Origin: Nioella aestuarii
GTDB taxonomy: Bacteria; Pseudomonadota; Alphaproteobacteria; Rhodobacterales; Rhodobacteraceae
Assembly: GCF_050896395.1 (NCBI RefSeq)
Contig: NZ_JBPBBA010000007.1
Span: 1 to 64,000 of the forward strand
DNA length: 64,000 nucleotides
Reading direction: 5' to 3'
Notes under the pieces: model-generated
Told to the model about the DNA's origin: nothing
Databases searched by the model: none
Seen by the model: only the letters and a program-made list of their open reading frames with translations
Part shown: positions 17,092 to 26,246 of the stretch, piece by piece
Layout: every line of letters begins with the position of its first letter
Position numbering within the stretch: the stretch's first letter is position 1
Made by a program: the position numbers and the translations under genes

Positions 17092-18424
17092 GCGTCAGTC
17101 CCTCGACCAGAAGCGATGGCACAACGTGACTTAAATGCGTGCGGGCGTCATTGGCGGGCACGATTGTACGCAGCATGTCGCGCAGGTTGCCCGCGACGGT
17201 GCATTCGTTGACTGGATAGGCCAGTTCGCCGTTTTCCACCCAAAAACCGGATGCGCCACGGGAATAGTCGCCCGTGTTTGGGTTGATGGAACTGCCGATC
17301 ATCGAGGTGATCAGCAGGCCGGTGCCCATGTCGCGCAGCAGATCTTCGCGGCTGGCTGTGCCCTGAGTTAGCGCAACGTTGGACACTGAGGGCGAAGGCG
17401 GAGACGAGGTGCCGCGTGCGGCGTTACCCGTCGATTGCAGGCCCAGTTTGCGGGCGGTGGCAAGGTCCAGTGTCCAGCCAGTCAGTACGCCCTGGTCGAT
17501 GATGGCGCGCTCTGCCGTGGGCAGGCCCTCGGCGTCGAACGGGCGCGATCCACTGGCGCGGGGGCGCAGCGGTTGTTCAATCAGCGACAGCCCCTCAGGC
17601 AGCACCTGTTCGCCAAGCGCGTCCCGCAGCCAGGACGCGCCGCGCGCGATGGCAGAGCCGTTGGCGGCCTGTAACAGGTGCCCGATCAGCGACGAGGACA
17701 CGCGTTCATCGAACAGCACCGGAAAGGCCCCGGTCGCGGGTTTACGCGCGCCTTTGCGGGCGACAGTGCGTTCGGCGGCGATGCGGCCGACCTCTGCCGG
17801 GGGTATCATGTCGGAACGGTGCATCCGCATATCGCCAAAGTAATCGCGTTCCATTCCCAGCCCTTCGCCAGTGATGGCAACACAGGACAGGCCATGATCG
17901 GTGCGCGTATAGCCGCCGGAAAAGCCGTTCGTCGCGGCGATGTGGCGGGTGCGGCGTCCATATCCGGCGCTGGTGGACTGGACCTGGCTGACGCCATCCA
18001 CGGCCAGTGCAGCGGCCTCGGCTTCCAGCGCGCGGGCTTCCAGATCGGCGGGATCGGGCTCTGGTGACGGGTCGATCATATCGAGGGCCGCAATGTCCCA
18101 GCCTGAGGCCAGCTGAGAAGGTTCGGCCAAGCCGATGTTCGGATCCTCGGGTGCGAGCCGGGCCATGGCAACGGCGCGCTCTGCCATTTCCTGCATGGTT
18201 TCAGGACGGATGTCCGAGGCCGACACACAGGCTTGCCGTTGTCCCATCAGGACCCGCAGACCAATTTCCACGCCATCAGAGCGTTCGGCATGTTCCAACG
18301 CGCCATTCAGCACATCAATGGACAGCGACGTGCCCTGCACCGCAATCGCATCCGCCGCATCGGCCCCGGCCCTGCGGGCGGCGTCCAGAAGGGCATGGGC
18401 GAGGGTTTCGGGGGTCTGCGTCAT
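17078..18424 (-). CDS. pmbA: TldD/PmbA family metallopeptidase
   Basis: Protein of 448 residues of the PmbA (TldE) type. The TldD/TldE heterodimer degrades unfolded peptides and in Escherichia coli is needed for microcin B17 maturation and CcdA turnover. Family features seen are the N-terminal helical part with GVEIGLRVLMGQRQA, the FDERVSSSLIGHLLQAANG block and the C-terminal SMIGSSINPNTGDYSRGASGFWVENG. A TldD partner gene is not in this window. Length is normal. The downstream phosphatase gene overlaps it. Confidence 0.92.
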   Translation of the reverse strand: MTQTPETLAHALLDAARRAGADAADAIAVQGTSLSIDVLNGALEHAERSDGVEIGLRVLMGQRQACVSASDIRPETMQEMAERAVAMARLAPEDPNIGLAEPSQLASGWDIAALDMIDPSPEPDPADLEARALEAEAAALAVDGVSQVQSTSAGYGRRTRHIAATNGFSGGYTRTDHGLSCVAITGEGLGMERDYFGDMRMHRSDMIPPAEVGRIAAERTVARKGARKPATGAFPVLFDERVSSSLIGHLLQAANGSAIARGASWLRDALGEQVLPEGLSLIEQPLRPRASGSRPFDAEGLPTAERAIIDQGVLTGWTLDLATARKLGLQSTGNAARGTSSPPSPSVSNVALTQGTASREDLLRDMGTGLLITSMIGSSINPNTGDYSRGASGFWVENGELAYPVNECTVAGNLRDMLRTIVPANDARTHLSHVVPSLLVEGLTLAGA

Positions 18425-18494
18425 GGTCCGGTCATCCTATGCAAGAACTGAGTTCCAGACCTAGTGCCCTGTTGTCAGACGCACAAGGTGGCAA

Positions 18495-18531
18495 GAAAAA
18501 ACCCCCGGACTGCGAGAGGCAGCCCGAGGGT
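18495..18531 (-). terminator. Intrinsic terminator after the DUF2125 gene
   Basis: Arms at 18502-18513 and 18519-18530 form a GC-rich stem with a five-base loop. Reading the minus strand, the stem is followed by a run of six T. It lies 21 bases past the DUF2125 stop codon. Confidence 0.85.
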
Positions 18532-18551
18532 GGATTCTTGCAGTGTCGTGC

Positions 18552-20162
18552 TTATTGCAGCGGCACGCCGTTCGCGGTGATGCCTCCGCCCGGAAGGAAC
18601 TCGACGGTCGAGGTGTAGCTGTCGGGGCTTGCGCCGGGGATGGCGAACATTCCCAGCATCCCGCGCGCCATGCCTGCCTGCTGCGGCGGAAGCAGACCGC
18701 CTTCGGACAGCGACTGGATCAGGGTATTCGCACCGGTCAGGCTGAGGTTCACGGCGCCAACCGGCATCGGGATCATCTGGCCAGGGGCGAAGTCGACATC
18801 GCCTGATCCGGTCAACTCTGCCCCACCAAAGGACACTTGCAGATTGTTCAGTGTCAGATCCCGCAGTTCACCCGGAGGGGCCATCATGCTTTCAGGGTCG
18901 ATCATCATCAGATCGACGAACAGCTGCACGGTGCCTGACAGGTCTACGATGACCGTCGCAGGTGTGCGCGGAATGGCTTGGCCCGGGTCAACCATCGCCC
19001 AAAGCGATTCTTCCACCGCGACGCCCTGATAGGCAATCGTGGCCGAGAACGGCGACGGGGTGGCCGATTGCGCCAACGGCATGTCGATGGACAGGGCCGT
19101 GGAATCTGCCGATGCAGCAACGGGGAAGGGCATCTCATTTGTGGCGAGGTTGAGGGTCACTCCCGTGGCTGCAAGCGCATAGCGGAGGTTTTCCTCAGAC
19201 ACCCCGAAGCCGATCGATCCGCCAGTGTTCGACGCCGAAAAATCTACGTTCTCGTAGGTGTCCACGAACATGAAGCCAGCCGAAGCTGAGTTGTAGGTGG
19301 CATCGCCGCTGATCGAGAAGCCTGCGGGGAAGGTATCAATAGTCATCCAGTCGATGCCACGCGGCATGGTCCCGGTGCTGGTGCTTTCCATTCCTGCAAG
19401 GGCAATGGATAGGTTCAGATGTCCGTCACCACGACCGCCTGTCGGGGCTGGCAACGGGGTGGGCTGAGGCGCGGCGGGGGTCACGACCTTGCCCGGGGCG
19501 GGCATATTGGGTTGCGGGGCAGGCACCAGTTCGGGTTCTGCGCCGCTGGCGGGCTCGAACATCTCGACGTCGAAGGTCAGCCCGGAAAGTGTGCCGCTGG
19601 AGGTGAAACCGAGCATTGCAGGATTGGTGAAATCATAGGTCGCGCTGGCGCCATAGCCGTCGAGCGAGATGTTGTGGATGATTTCAGGGATCTCGGACGG
19701 ATCGCCGCCGACGAAATCAATGCTTTCAACGGTTACACGTTCGAACCCGCTGTTCAGCGTCATCATTTCCGGGCTGCCCGTGGCAAAGCCGCCGAGACCC
19801 TGAAGGCTGAGCTGAATGTTCACGGCATCCGGCGCGTCCGCATCGTCAAAACCGGTGATGGAATACGTCATGGAATCAGCTGCTGAAATGATGACGGATC
19901 CGTCGGCCTGGTTGGTCAGCGTGACCTGCGGGATGGTGCCGGAAACTGACACGTCTTCAATCATCATGGTGCTGGTGATGTTGGTCAGCGTCAGGCCGCT
20001 GCCATTGGGGGTTGCCTGCGCTGTCAGGGTGTAGCCGAATTCGGTGGCCTGTTCCTGCCAGATCGCCCAAAGCTGTTCGGCATTGATGTCGGCCATGGCG
20101 GGGGTGGCTGCCAGCAACGCGGCGGTAGACAAGCTGAGCGAAAGGGATTTCATCTTTGACAT
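18552..20162 (-). CDS. DUF2125 periplasmic protein
   Basis: Predicted exported protein of 536 residues. ATG 20162 is chosen because of the GGAAGG about 6 bases upstream and the signal peptide MSKMKSLSLSLSTAALLAATPAMA; an open frame extends upstream to 20372 but without a plausible start. The rest is beta-rich and contains a Pro-rich linker (VPAPQPNMPAPGKV) near the middle. It matches the alphaproteobacterial DUF2125 family of unknown function. The size and repeated beta segments would suit a lipid-binding or outer-membrane-associated protein, but this is a guess. It is divergent from the SDR gene; the 115 bases between carry both promoters. Confidence 0.75.
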   Translation of the reverse strand: MSKMKSLSLSLSTAALLAATPAMADINAEQLWAIWQEQATEFGYTLTAQATPNGSGLTLTNITSTMMIEDVSVSGTIPQVTLTNQADGSVIISAADSMTYSITGFDDADAPDAVNIQLSLQGLGGFATGSPEMMTLNSGFERVTVESIDFVGGDPSEIPEIIHNISLDGYGASATYDFTNPAMLGFTSSGTLSGLTFDVEMFEPASGAEPELVPAPQPNMPAPGKVVTPAAPQPTPLPAPTGGRGDGHLNLSIALAGMESTSTGTMPRGIDWMTIDTFPAGFSISGDATYNSASAGFMFVDTYENVDFSASNTGGSIGFGVSEENLRYALAATGVTLNLATNEMPFPVAASADSTALSIDMPLAQSATPSPFSATIAYQGVAVEESLWAMVDPGQAIPRTPATVIVDLSGTVQLFVDLMMIDPESMMAPPGELRDLTLNNLQVSFGGAELTGSGDVDFAPGQMIPMPVGAVNLSLTGANTLIQSLSEGGLLPPQQAGMARGMLGMFAIPGASPDSYTSTVEFLPGGGITANGVPLQ

Positions 20163-20277
20163 AACGACCTTCCAAATGTGAATTGCTGATAAGAATGTCC
20201 GCCTCGCAAGGGCGGGCGTCAAGGTCTGGATATGACGACCTTGGATTTCAACGGTTTTTCGGCGGGAGATTGCGGAT

Positions 20278-21033
20278 ATGGGCAGTTTAGACGGCAAGGT
20301 GGCAATGATTACCGGGGCAAGCCGAGGGATCGGCGAAGCAGCTGCGCGGCTTTTCGCGGAAGAGGGCGCCAAAGTCTGCCTGCTGGCGCGATCTCGTGAC
20401 GAGATTGCTCAGATCGCAGGTGAGATTGGCGAGGCGGCCCTGGCCATTCCCTGCGATGTGAGCCGCTACTGGCAGGTCGAGGCCGCTGTGAATGCCTGTG
20501 TCGAGGCGTTCGGCGGGCTTGATATCCTGATCAACAATGCAGGTGTGATTGAGCCCATCTCTGACATGATGGGCTCTGACCCCGATGCGTGGGGGCATGT
20601 CATAGATATCAACCTCAAGGGCGTTTACTACGGGATGCGCGCCGCAATGCCGGTGATGGTTGCGGGTGGTGGCGGGTCCATCCTGACCATCAGTTCAGGT
20701 GCCGCTCACAACGCGTTGGACGGGTGGAGCCATTATTGCACGTCGAAAGCTGGCGTCGCGATGTTGACCAAATGCGCCCATAAGGAAGGGGCGGCGCAAG
20801 GTATACGGGCCATCGGCTTGTCACCGGGCACGGTTGCGACCCAGATGCAGCGAGAAATCAAGGCCAGTGGTGTCAACCCGGTCAGCGAGCTGAACTGGGA
20901 GGATCACATCCCCGCGGATTGGCCTGCAAAGTGCCTTTTGTGGATGTGCGGATCTGATGCAGACGCATTCATGGGCGAAGAGATATCCCTGCGTGATGAT
21001 AGCATTCGCCGCCGGATCGGGGTGATCGCGTGA
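20278..21033 (+). CDS. SDR family oxidoreductase
   Basis: Classical short-chain dehydrogenase/reductase of 251 residues. It has the cofactor motif TGASRGIGEAAAR, the NNAGV block, a catalytic Ser in the ISSGAAHN segment and the YxxxK motif present as HYCTSKAG, where Tyr and Lys are kept. The Asp-rather-than-Arg side of the cofactor loop cannot be judged confidently. Its stop overlaps the GTG start of a crotonase-family gene, so the pair is likely one transcription unit; a role in fatty-acid or hydroxyacid metabolism is suggested by that link only. Confidence 0.88.
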   Translation: MGSLDGKVAMITGASRGIGEAAARLFAEEGAKVCLLARSRDEIAQIAGEIGEAALAIPCDVSRYWQVEAAVNACVEAFGGLDILINNAGVIEPISDMMGSDPDAWGHVIDINLKGVYYGMRAAMPVMVAGGGGSILTISSGAAHNALDGWSHYCTSKAGVAMLTKCAHKEGAAQGIRAIGLSPGTVATQMQREIKASGVNPVSELNWEDHIPADWPAKCLLWMCGSDADAFMGEEISLRDDSIRRRIGVIA

Positions 21034-21650
21034 TTGATCTGACCAAGGACGGCGGGCTGTGGACCATCACGCTGAACCGGCCTGACAAGGCCAACTCCCT
21101 GACTGCCGAGATGCTGGAGCGGTTGGCGGAGATCGCCGAAGAAGGTGCTGGAGACGACAGGTTGCGGGCCCTTGTGCTGACCGGCGCAGGCGACCGGGTG
21201 TTTTCAGCAGGTGCCGATCTGGACGCGGCAAAGGCGGGGTTGGCCGTGTCACCACTTTGGGAAAGAGTGTCAAGTGCGATCGCTGCTCTGCCCTGTGTGA
21301 CCATCGCTGCCTTGAACGGAACGCTCGCGGGTGGGGCTTTTGGCATGGCGCTGGCCTGCGACATTCGCATTGCGGTGCCGGGGGCGAAGTTCTTTTACCC
21401 GGTGGCGCGGCTTGGTTATTTGCCGCAGCCCTCCGATCCTGGGCGCCTTGTGTCGCTGTTGGGGCCCGCGCGCGCCAAGATGATCCTATTGGCCAGCCAG
21501 AAGATCGGGGCGGAAGAGGCGCTTTCATGGGGTCTGGTCGAGCGTGTGGTGCCGGCGGAAGACCTGATCGGGGTGGCTCGGGATCTGGCACAGGCGTCGT
21601 TGGAGGGAAAACCGGACGTTTTGCGCCAGATCAAAGCGATGTGTGGATGA
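21030..21650 (+). CDS. Crotonase superfamily protein lacking both catalytic Glu
   Basis: Short enoyl-CoA hydratase/isomerase-type protein of 206 residues, against about 255-260 for typical hydratases; the C-terminal trimerisation helices are cut short. It starts at GTG 21030 inside the SDR stop overlap. The CoA/oxyanion blocks FSAGADLDAAKA and LNGTLAGGAFGMALACDIRIA are intact. However, in the segment where crotonases have PE(I/L)xLG the sequence reads PVARLG (Val125), and the second Glu position reads Met151 (AKMILLAS). Both catalytic acids of hydratases are therefore missing, so it may perform another crotonase-fold reaction or only bind CoA esters. Confidence 0.82.
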   Translation: MIDLTKDGGLWTITLNRPDKANSLTAEMLERLAEIAEEGAGDDRLRALVLTGAGDRVFSAGADLDAAKAGLAVSPLWERVSSAIAALPCVTIAALNGTLAGGAFGMALACDIRIAVPGAKFFYPVARLGYLPQPSDPGRLVSLLGPARAKMILLASQKIGAEEALSWGLVERVVPAEDLIGVARDLAQASLEGKPDVLRQIKAMCG

Positions 21651-21659
21651 TCTGACCGG

Positions 21660-21745
21660 TTTCGCCGCCTTCGGCGTCGACCCGCGCGGCCCGTTCCGGG
21701 CCGCGAAGGAGGGTTCTGGCCCTGTCGCCAGGCGGCACGTCTCAG
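21660..21745. repeat. Dispersed intergenic repeat, partial copy E
   Basis: Lies between the convergent crotonase and HNH genes. It begins TTTCGCCGCCTTCGGCGTCG and continues into a GCGGCCCG/CGGGCCGC stem. The 5' module matches copies at 9186 and 51114, but the CCTCCGGCGGGAG core is absent. Confidence 0.55.
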
Positions 21746-21775
21746 AGGAGACCATGCCATGACGAAAGGGTGAGC

Positions 21776-22081
21776 CTATCGTCGTTTCCAACCACGCCTG
21801 GCGCCGGGGGTCTTGGAGTGGAAGTCGGCGGGGCGTTTCCGGACCCAGGCAATGAAGTTCTGCAATCTTGGATGAGCCTTGAGCGCCTCGATCGTGTTGA
21901 ACTCGCGCGCGAGGTCCGTTTCCGAGAGGGTTGCGTGAATCTCGTTATGGCAGATCTGGTGGAGCAGGACCGTGGGCCCACCTTTGCCGCCACGCAGGCG
22001 GGGGATCAGGTGATGGAGACTTTGCCTTGCCCGAGGCGGGATCGGGCGGCCGCAGAGGGGGCAGATCGGGTGGTCATCCAT
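21776..22081 (-). CDS. Small HNH endonuclease
   Basis: Protein of 101 residues with a Cys pair CPLCGRPIP at the N-terminus, then HHLIPRLRGG and LLHQICHNEIHATLSE, which fit the HNH (beta-beta-alpha metal) nuclease fold with a structural zinc cluster. The C-terminus is basic. Stand-alone HNH proteins of this size are common in Rhodobacteraceae. No restriction, toxin or mobile-element partner is adjacent; it lies between a crotonase gene and a divergent flavoprotein gene. DNA target unknown. Confidence 0.85.
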   Translation of the reverse strand: MDDHPICPLCGRPIPPRARQSLHHLIPRLRGGKGGPTVLLHQICHNEIHATLSETDLAREFNTIEALKAHPRLQNFIAWVRKRPADFHSKTPGARRGWKRR

Positions 22082-22148
22082 GTCTGTTGTGGTCCTGCGC
22101 TGCGCCGCCCTTTAGGATGGTGCAAAATCAGGGCGAGGCAAGGGGCGG

Positions 22149-23324
22149 ATGCAGGCTGAGAGACTGGACGCAGTTGTGATCGGAGCGGGGCCAGCGGGGC
22201 TGATGGCCGCCGAAGCGATGGCGCGCTCTGGCCGGTCCGTTGTGGTGATGGAGGCCAAACCATCCGCGGGGCGCAAGTTGCTTATGGCGGGAAAGTCGGG
22301 GCTGAACCTGACCAAGGATGAACCGATTGATCGGTTCCTAGAAGCCTATGGCGAGGCTGCCGATTGGCTGGATCCGATGCTGCGGGCATTTGGGCCGGAC
22401 GCCGTGAAAGACTGGGCCGAGGGGCTGGAGCAGCCCGTTTTTACCGGATCGTCGGGGCGGGTCTTCCCGAAGGCGATGAAGGCATCGCCATTGTTACGGG
22501 GACTGCTTGGGCGGATTGGTGCGCAAATGCGACTCAGGTGGCGCTGGACAGGCTTCGCAGATAATGCCCTGAGTTTCGACACGCCACAGGGGGAACGGCG
22601 GGTTCAGGCCGCGGTCACGGTGCTTGCGCTTGGTGGCGGGTCCTGGGCACGGCTTGGGTCGGATGCGGCCTGGGTGCCCTGGCTGAAAGAGGCAGGCGCA
22701 GAGATTGCGCCGATTGTCCCGGCGAATATGGGGTTCCAGGTGGCGTGGTCCCCGCATATGGCGCGCTGGTTCGGGGCACCGGTTAAGGGCTGTGCCCTGT
22801 CCGCCGGGACTCGGAGCGTTCGGGCAGAGTTCGTCATATCCGCGCGTGGCGTGGAAGGTGGCGGGATCTATGCACTTTACCGGGAACTGCGCGAAGGCGC
22901 GGCGCTGGTCCTGGATCTATTCCCGAATCTGTCCGAGGACGCGCTGGCGGACCGTTTGGCCCGCCCAAGAGGAAAGGCAAGCCTGACCAACCAACTGCGC
23001 AAGGCTCTCGGCTTGGAAGGCGCGCGGATGGCGTTGGTGAATGAGCTGGCACGCCCCCTCCCCGAAGGGGAAGCTCTGGCCTTGCGGCTGAAGGGCCTGG
23101 AGCTGCCGCTGGCGGGTCCGAGGCCTTTGGACGAGGCGATTTCCACGGGTGGTGGGGTGACGCGGGCTGCGGTGGATGACGGTTTGATGCTGCGGGCCGT
23201 CCCAGGGATCTTCGTGGCCGGAGAGATGCTGGATTGGGAGGCGCCCACTGGCGGCTATCTGCTGACTGGATGCCTGGCGACAGGGTTGTGGGCTGGGCAA
23301 CATGCAGGAGCGTGGCGCGGATGA
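22149..23324 (+). CDS. TIGR03862-type FAD flavoprotein (HI0933 family)
   Basis: Flavoprotein of 391 residues. The N-terminal Rossmann motif VVIGAGPAGLMAAEAMARSG binds FAD, followed by KSGLNLTKDEP, which is a hallmark of the HI0933/YhiN-like family. A second FAD motif near the C-terminus reads GIFVAGEMLDWEAPTGGYLLTGCLATG. The family is widespread, but its substrate is unknown; TIGR03862 is the alphaproteobacterial subgroup I recognise here. Divergent from the HNH gene and convergent with a GST gene. Confidence 0.87.
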   Translation: MQAERLDAVVIGAGPAGLMAAEAMARSGRSVVVMEAKPSAGRKLLMAGKSGLNLTKDEPIDRFLEAYGEAADWLDPMLRAFGPDAVKDWAEGLEQPVFTGSSGRVFPKAMKASPLLRGLLGRIGAQMRLRWRWTGFADNALSFDTPQGERRVQAAVTVLALGGGSWARLGSDAAWVPWLKEAGAEIAPIVPANMGFQVAWSPHMARWFGAPVKGCALSAGTRSVRAEFVISARGVEGGGIYALYRELREGAALVLDLFPNLSEDALADRLARPRGKASLTNQLRKALGLEGARMALVNELARPLPEGEALALRLKGLELPLAGPRPLDEAISTGGGVTRAAVDDGLMLRAVPGIFVAGEMLDWEAPTGGYLLTGCLATGLWAGQHAGAWRG

Positions 23325-23339
23325 TTGCGCTCCGGGCCA

Positions 23340-23498
23340 AGCCCGGATCGCGGCGAGAGCGGCCCGCGTCAAGCCCCTCCGGGGCCCTCCTTGGACCGCG
23401 TTGCCACGGAAGGCCGCACGGGCTGTTCCTGACATTCCACGATTCACTGGCGGCGCTGTAGGTACGCCTCCGGCGGGAGTATTTGGGCCAAGAAGAAG
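23340..23498. repeat. Dispersed intergenic repeat, copy C
   Basis: Lies between convergent flavoprotein and GST genes. Modules are AAGCCCCTCCGGGGC, CCTTGGACCGCGTTGCCACGG, then the core GCCTCCGGCGGGAG-TATTT with the CCAAGAAGAAG tail at 23466-23498. The core is identical to copy B apart from two bases. Confidence 0.75.
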
Positions 23499-23511
23499 GA
23501 GCTGGCGCGCG

Positions 23512-24102
23512 TCAGGCGGCCGCGGCTTTCTTGTAGGCGGGGCGGTCGAACATCATCGCGCCAAACGCATGGATTCGGTCATCGACGACGGGGAATTTTG
23601 CGCCAACAGCCCATCTCAGACAATGAGCCAGCAGGATATCGGCAATCGTCATGGTCTCACCCATCAGGAAGGGGCCGGTTTCGGACATGCGCGGCAGCAA
23701 GCGGCGCTGGCTCTGCTCGAACTCCCACTTCAGGCTGTCCTTGATCGCGGGCAACCGGTGTTCTTCGGGCAGGACGAAGCTGTGCCGGGCTGCCATCCAC
23801 AGGATCTGGTCAAATTCTTCGTTCACGAAATGGGTGAGCGCATCCTGGTGGGCGCGGTCGATGGTGCCGGGCGCGAAGGTCAGCGCCGCGTGGCGGTCGG
23901 CCAGATAGGTCATGATGGCGAGTGAATCGGTGATCGGGACACCGTCAGCGATCAGAACCGGCACCTTGCCTGCAGGGTTCACGGCAATGACGGACGGATC
24001 GCGGGGCGGGGCTTGGACATGGTCGTAGTCGAGCCCCAGTTCCTCAAGCGTCCACAGCACGCGCAGGGTGCGGGTCTGGGTTTTGCCAATCACTTTGTAC
24101 AT
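23512..24102 (-). CDS. Glutathione S-transferase family protein
   Basis: GST of 196 residues starting at ATG 24102 (MYKVIGKTQTRTLRVLWTLE). The N-terminal thioredoxin-like domain includes VNPAGKVPVLIADGVPITDSLAIMTYLADR, with the conserved cis-Pro and the Ser/Asp glutathione-contacting pair. The C-terminal domain is all-helical with the N-capping segment FLMGETMTIADILLAHCL. An open frame runs upstream to 24480 but has no plausible extra domain. Substrate unknown. Confidence 0.88.
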   Translation of the reverse strand: MYKVIGKTQTRTLRVLWTLEELGLDYDHVQAPPRDPSVIAVNPAGKVPVLIADGVPITDSLAIMTYLADRHAALTFAPGTIDRAHQDALTHFVNEEFDQILWMAARHSFVLPEEHRLPAIKDSLKWEFEQSQRRLLPRMSETGPFLMGETMTIADILLAHCLRWAVGAKFPVVDDRIHAFGAMMFDRPAYKKAAAA

Positions 24103-24224
24103 GGGTCGAGCTCCTGATGCGTCGGCGCAGGCTTGCACGGGACGGCGGGGGCGTCCAGAGGCGTGGGGCTGGCGGTTTGTTTGTGCTAGTCTGGTGTTGG
24201 GATCAATCGCGCGGGAGATATCCG

Positions 24225-25205
24225 ATGCATCGCTGGTCACGGCACCTACGGCTCGCTTCGGTGTTTGCTTTGGCCTCGGCGACTCCAATGTTGGCCCAGA
24301 CACCGCCCGGGGCGACAGATATTCCGGAATGGCTGCAGCAGCATGTGGGCACGGGTGAGGGACAGATCGCTCTTGTGGTTCTGCAAAGAGCGCGAGAACT
24401 GTATCAGGAGCAGGTTCACGAAGTCGGACTGACAAACCCCTGTTACCTTGCAATGGATGCAACGCGCCCGAGCACATCATCCATCGGTGAACCCGGGGAA
24501 CGCTTCTATATCATTTGCGAGGCTGAGGAGTCGTTCCGCGCAGTGTCGTCAGGCTATGGAAGCGGCCGTGATCTGCCGCAGGCAAACTTCCGCAATGGAC
24601 GGGAATGCGCGCGGCATTTCAGCAACGCAGAGGGATCTAACCTGACCATGGGCGGGGCCTATGTGACGGCAGAGACGCGGACCTCCTTCAAGGGGTATTT
24701 CAGCGATTCCGATGACAGGGTGCCGTTTGAGCGAACCTTTCTTCTGTTCGATGGCATGGGCGAAACCGACAATGCGCGAGAGAGGGAAATCGGCGGTCAC
24801 GTCGCGATGTTCCTGCGCTGGCAGTGCCGCTACAGTGACCCTGAAAGCCCTTTCGCGGACGAAGATGGCTATGTCCCGTTCGGGCAGCTGATCAACTATG
24901 ATGGGGGGCGGAGCAATGGTTGCACGACCTGGTCGGAGGAGGTGGCTGGCGACATCATTTCGTTGGTCGAGGGGGATCCGACAACGCTCTACATCTACCC
25001 GGAATCCGGCGACATCAATGCGGTGGCGGATGCCGTGCACGGGCAGCGGAGCCTTTCTGAGGAGGGGCTTTATTGGAACGCGACCTGCCTGGAGGAGATC
25101 GAGACACCAATGTTCTGGACGCGGGAAACCCTTCGTCCGATCATTGACGAGTGGCGGGATTCCCTGCCGGAACAACCGCCACTCGAATTGCCGATCTGCC
25201 GCTGA
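24225..25205 (+). CDS. Secreted YkuD_2-type (L,D-transpeptidase-like) protein
   Basis: Exported protein of 326 residues from ATG 24225 (signal peptide MHRWSRHLRLASVFALASATPMLAQ). The middle part fits the murein L,D-transpeptidase catalytic-domain family (YkuD_2): NAEGSNLTMGGAYVTAETRTSFKGYF, then FLLFDGMGETDNAREREIGGH with His192, and SNGCTTWS with Cys233 in the S-x-G-C position. The spacing between His and Cys is longer than in standard YkuD domains, with an acidic insertion (residues 200-225). It probably acts on peptidoglycan or a related substrate in the periplasm. Family assignment rests on motif order and is moderately sure. Confidence 0.65.
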   Translation: MHRWSRHLRLASVFALASATPMLAQTPPGATDIPEWLQQHVGTGEGQIALVVLQRARELYQEQVHEVGLTNPCYLAMDATRPSTSSIGEPGERFYIICEAEESFRAVSSGYGSGRDLPQANFRNGRECARHFSNAEGSNLTMGGAYVTAETRTSFKGYFSDSDDRVPFERTFLLFDGMGETDNAREREIGGHVAMFLRWQCRYSDPESPFADEDGYVPFGQLINYDGGRSNGCTTWSEEVAGDIISLVEGDPTTLYIYPESGDINAVADAVHGQRSLSEEGLYWNATCLEEIETPMFWTRETLRPIIDEWRDSLPEQPPLELPICR

Positions 25206-25214
25206 CCGATTGTC

Positions 25215-26246
25215 CTAGCGCATCCGTGACGCAACCGTCGCCAGCCGGATCAGCACCCGTTCCAACAGGGCGTCCTGCGGGGCGTGCTGGCTTGATCGCA
25301 GGGTCAGGTCCAGCTCGATCAGCGCCTGAAGCGCCTGTTCCAGACGGTCCGATCCCCACATGCTTGCCTGACGGATCATCTTGTCGCGGCGTGGACCAAA
25401 GACGGGGGGGCGTAGGGCGCCCACGCCGGCAGAGGCCCCGCCGGGGTGGATTGCAGCGGCGTGGAGGGTGCGGAAATGGCGCAGGGCCATGATGGTCAGT
25501 GTCACAGGGGCAACGCCCTGACCCGTCAGTTTCTGCATCAACGCGCCGATCTGGGCGATCTGGCCTTCGGCTGCAGCGTGGATGATGTCGTCCATCCCGG
25601 CCTCGATCGTGGCGGGTGCACAGGCGGTCACATCGGCCACACTGACCGGGGTGGGATCGCCGATCTTGTAGAGCGCCAGTTTTTCAACAGTCTGACGGAA
25701 ATCGCCGGGGTCGAGCTGCATGGCCAATGCGGTGAGCTGAGCGGAGGCATCGCGGTCAAGCTGGGTGACGCCGGATTTGGCCAGAGTTTCCTCGATCTCG
25801 GCGCGGCTTGGCGGATCATCGTAGATGCCGACGCAATAGGCTTGCTTGTGGCCTTCAAACAGCTTGCGCAGGGCAGATTTGGCTGGCAAGGCGCGCGGGG
25901 CGGTCACTATGATCTGAGCGTCGCCCGGCTGCCAGTCTTTCAGTGCCTCGGCTATGACGGGGGCAAGCCCGTCCGCCGCGTCCTCGACAAAGGCCACACG
26001 CGGGCCGGGGAAGAAGCCAACCGCCTTCACCGCATCCAGCAGCAGCGCCTTTTCACTGCGCAGCTCACTGGCGGAAATGCGGGACAGGCGCATTTCCTCT
26101 TCCGCGCCGGGGCCAAGCAGTTTGGCAATCACATCCTGCCGCTTGATGGCCACGCGCATCGCGTCGGCCCCGAAGATCAGAAGCCCGGCGGCAGATTGGT
26201 CGGGATTGGCGAAATAAGCGCTGGCGTCGCGGGCCGAAAGCTTCAT
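25215..26246 (-). CDS. holA: DNA polymerase III delta subunit
   Basis: Clamp-loader subunit of 343 residues that opens the beta sliding clamp. The N-terminal part (KLSARDASAYFANPD... LLIFGADAMRVAIKR) replaces the Walker motif, as expected for delta, and the C-terminal helical domain (about residues 205-340) is normal. It sits downstream of lptE, overlapping it by four bases, in the common leuS-lptE-holA operon. Identification is strengthened by this gene order. Confidence 0.93.
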   Translation of the reverse strand: MKLSARDASAYFANPDQSAAGLLIFGADAMRVAIKRQDVIAKLLGPGAEEEMRLSRISASELRSEKALLLDAVKAVGFFPGPRVAFVEDAADGLAPVIAEALKDWQPGDAQIIVTAPRALPAKSALRKLFEGHKQAYCVGIYDDPPSRAEIEETLAKSGVTQLDRDASAQLTALAMQLDPGDFRQTVEKLALYKIGDPTPVSVADVTACAPATIEAGMDDIIHAAAEGQIAQIGALMQKLTGQGVAPVTLTIMALRHFRTLHAAAIHPGGASAGVGALRPPVFGPRRDKMIRQASMWGSDRLEQALQALIELDLTLRSSQHAPQDALLERVLIRLATVASRMR

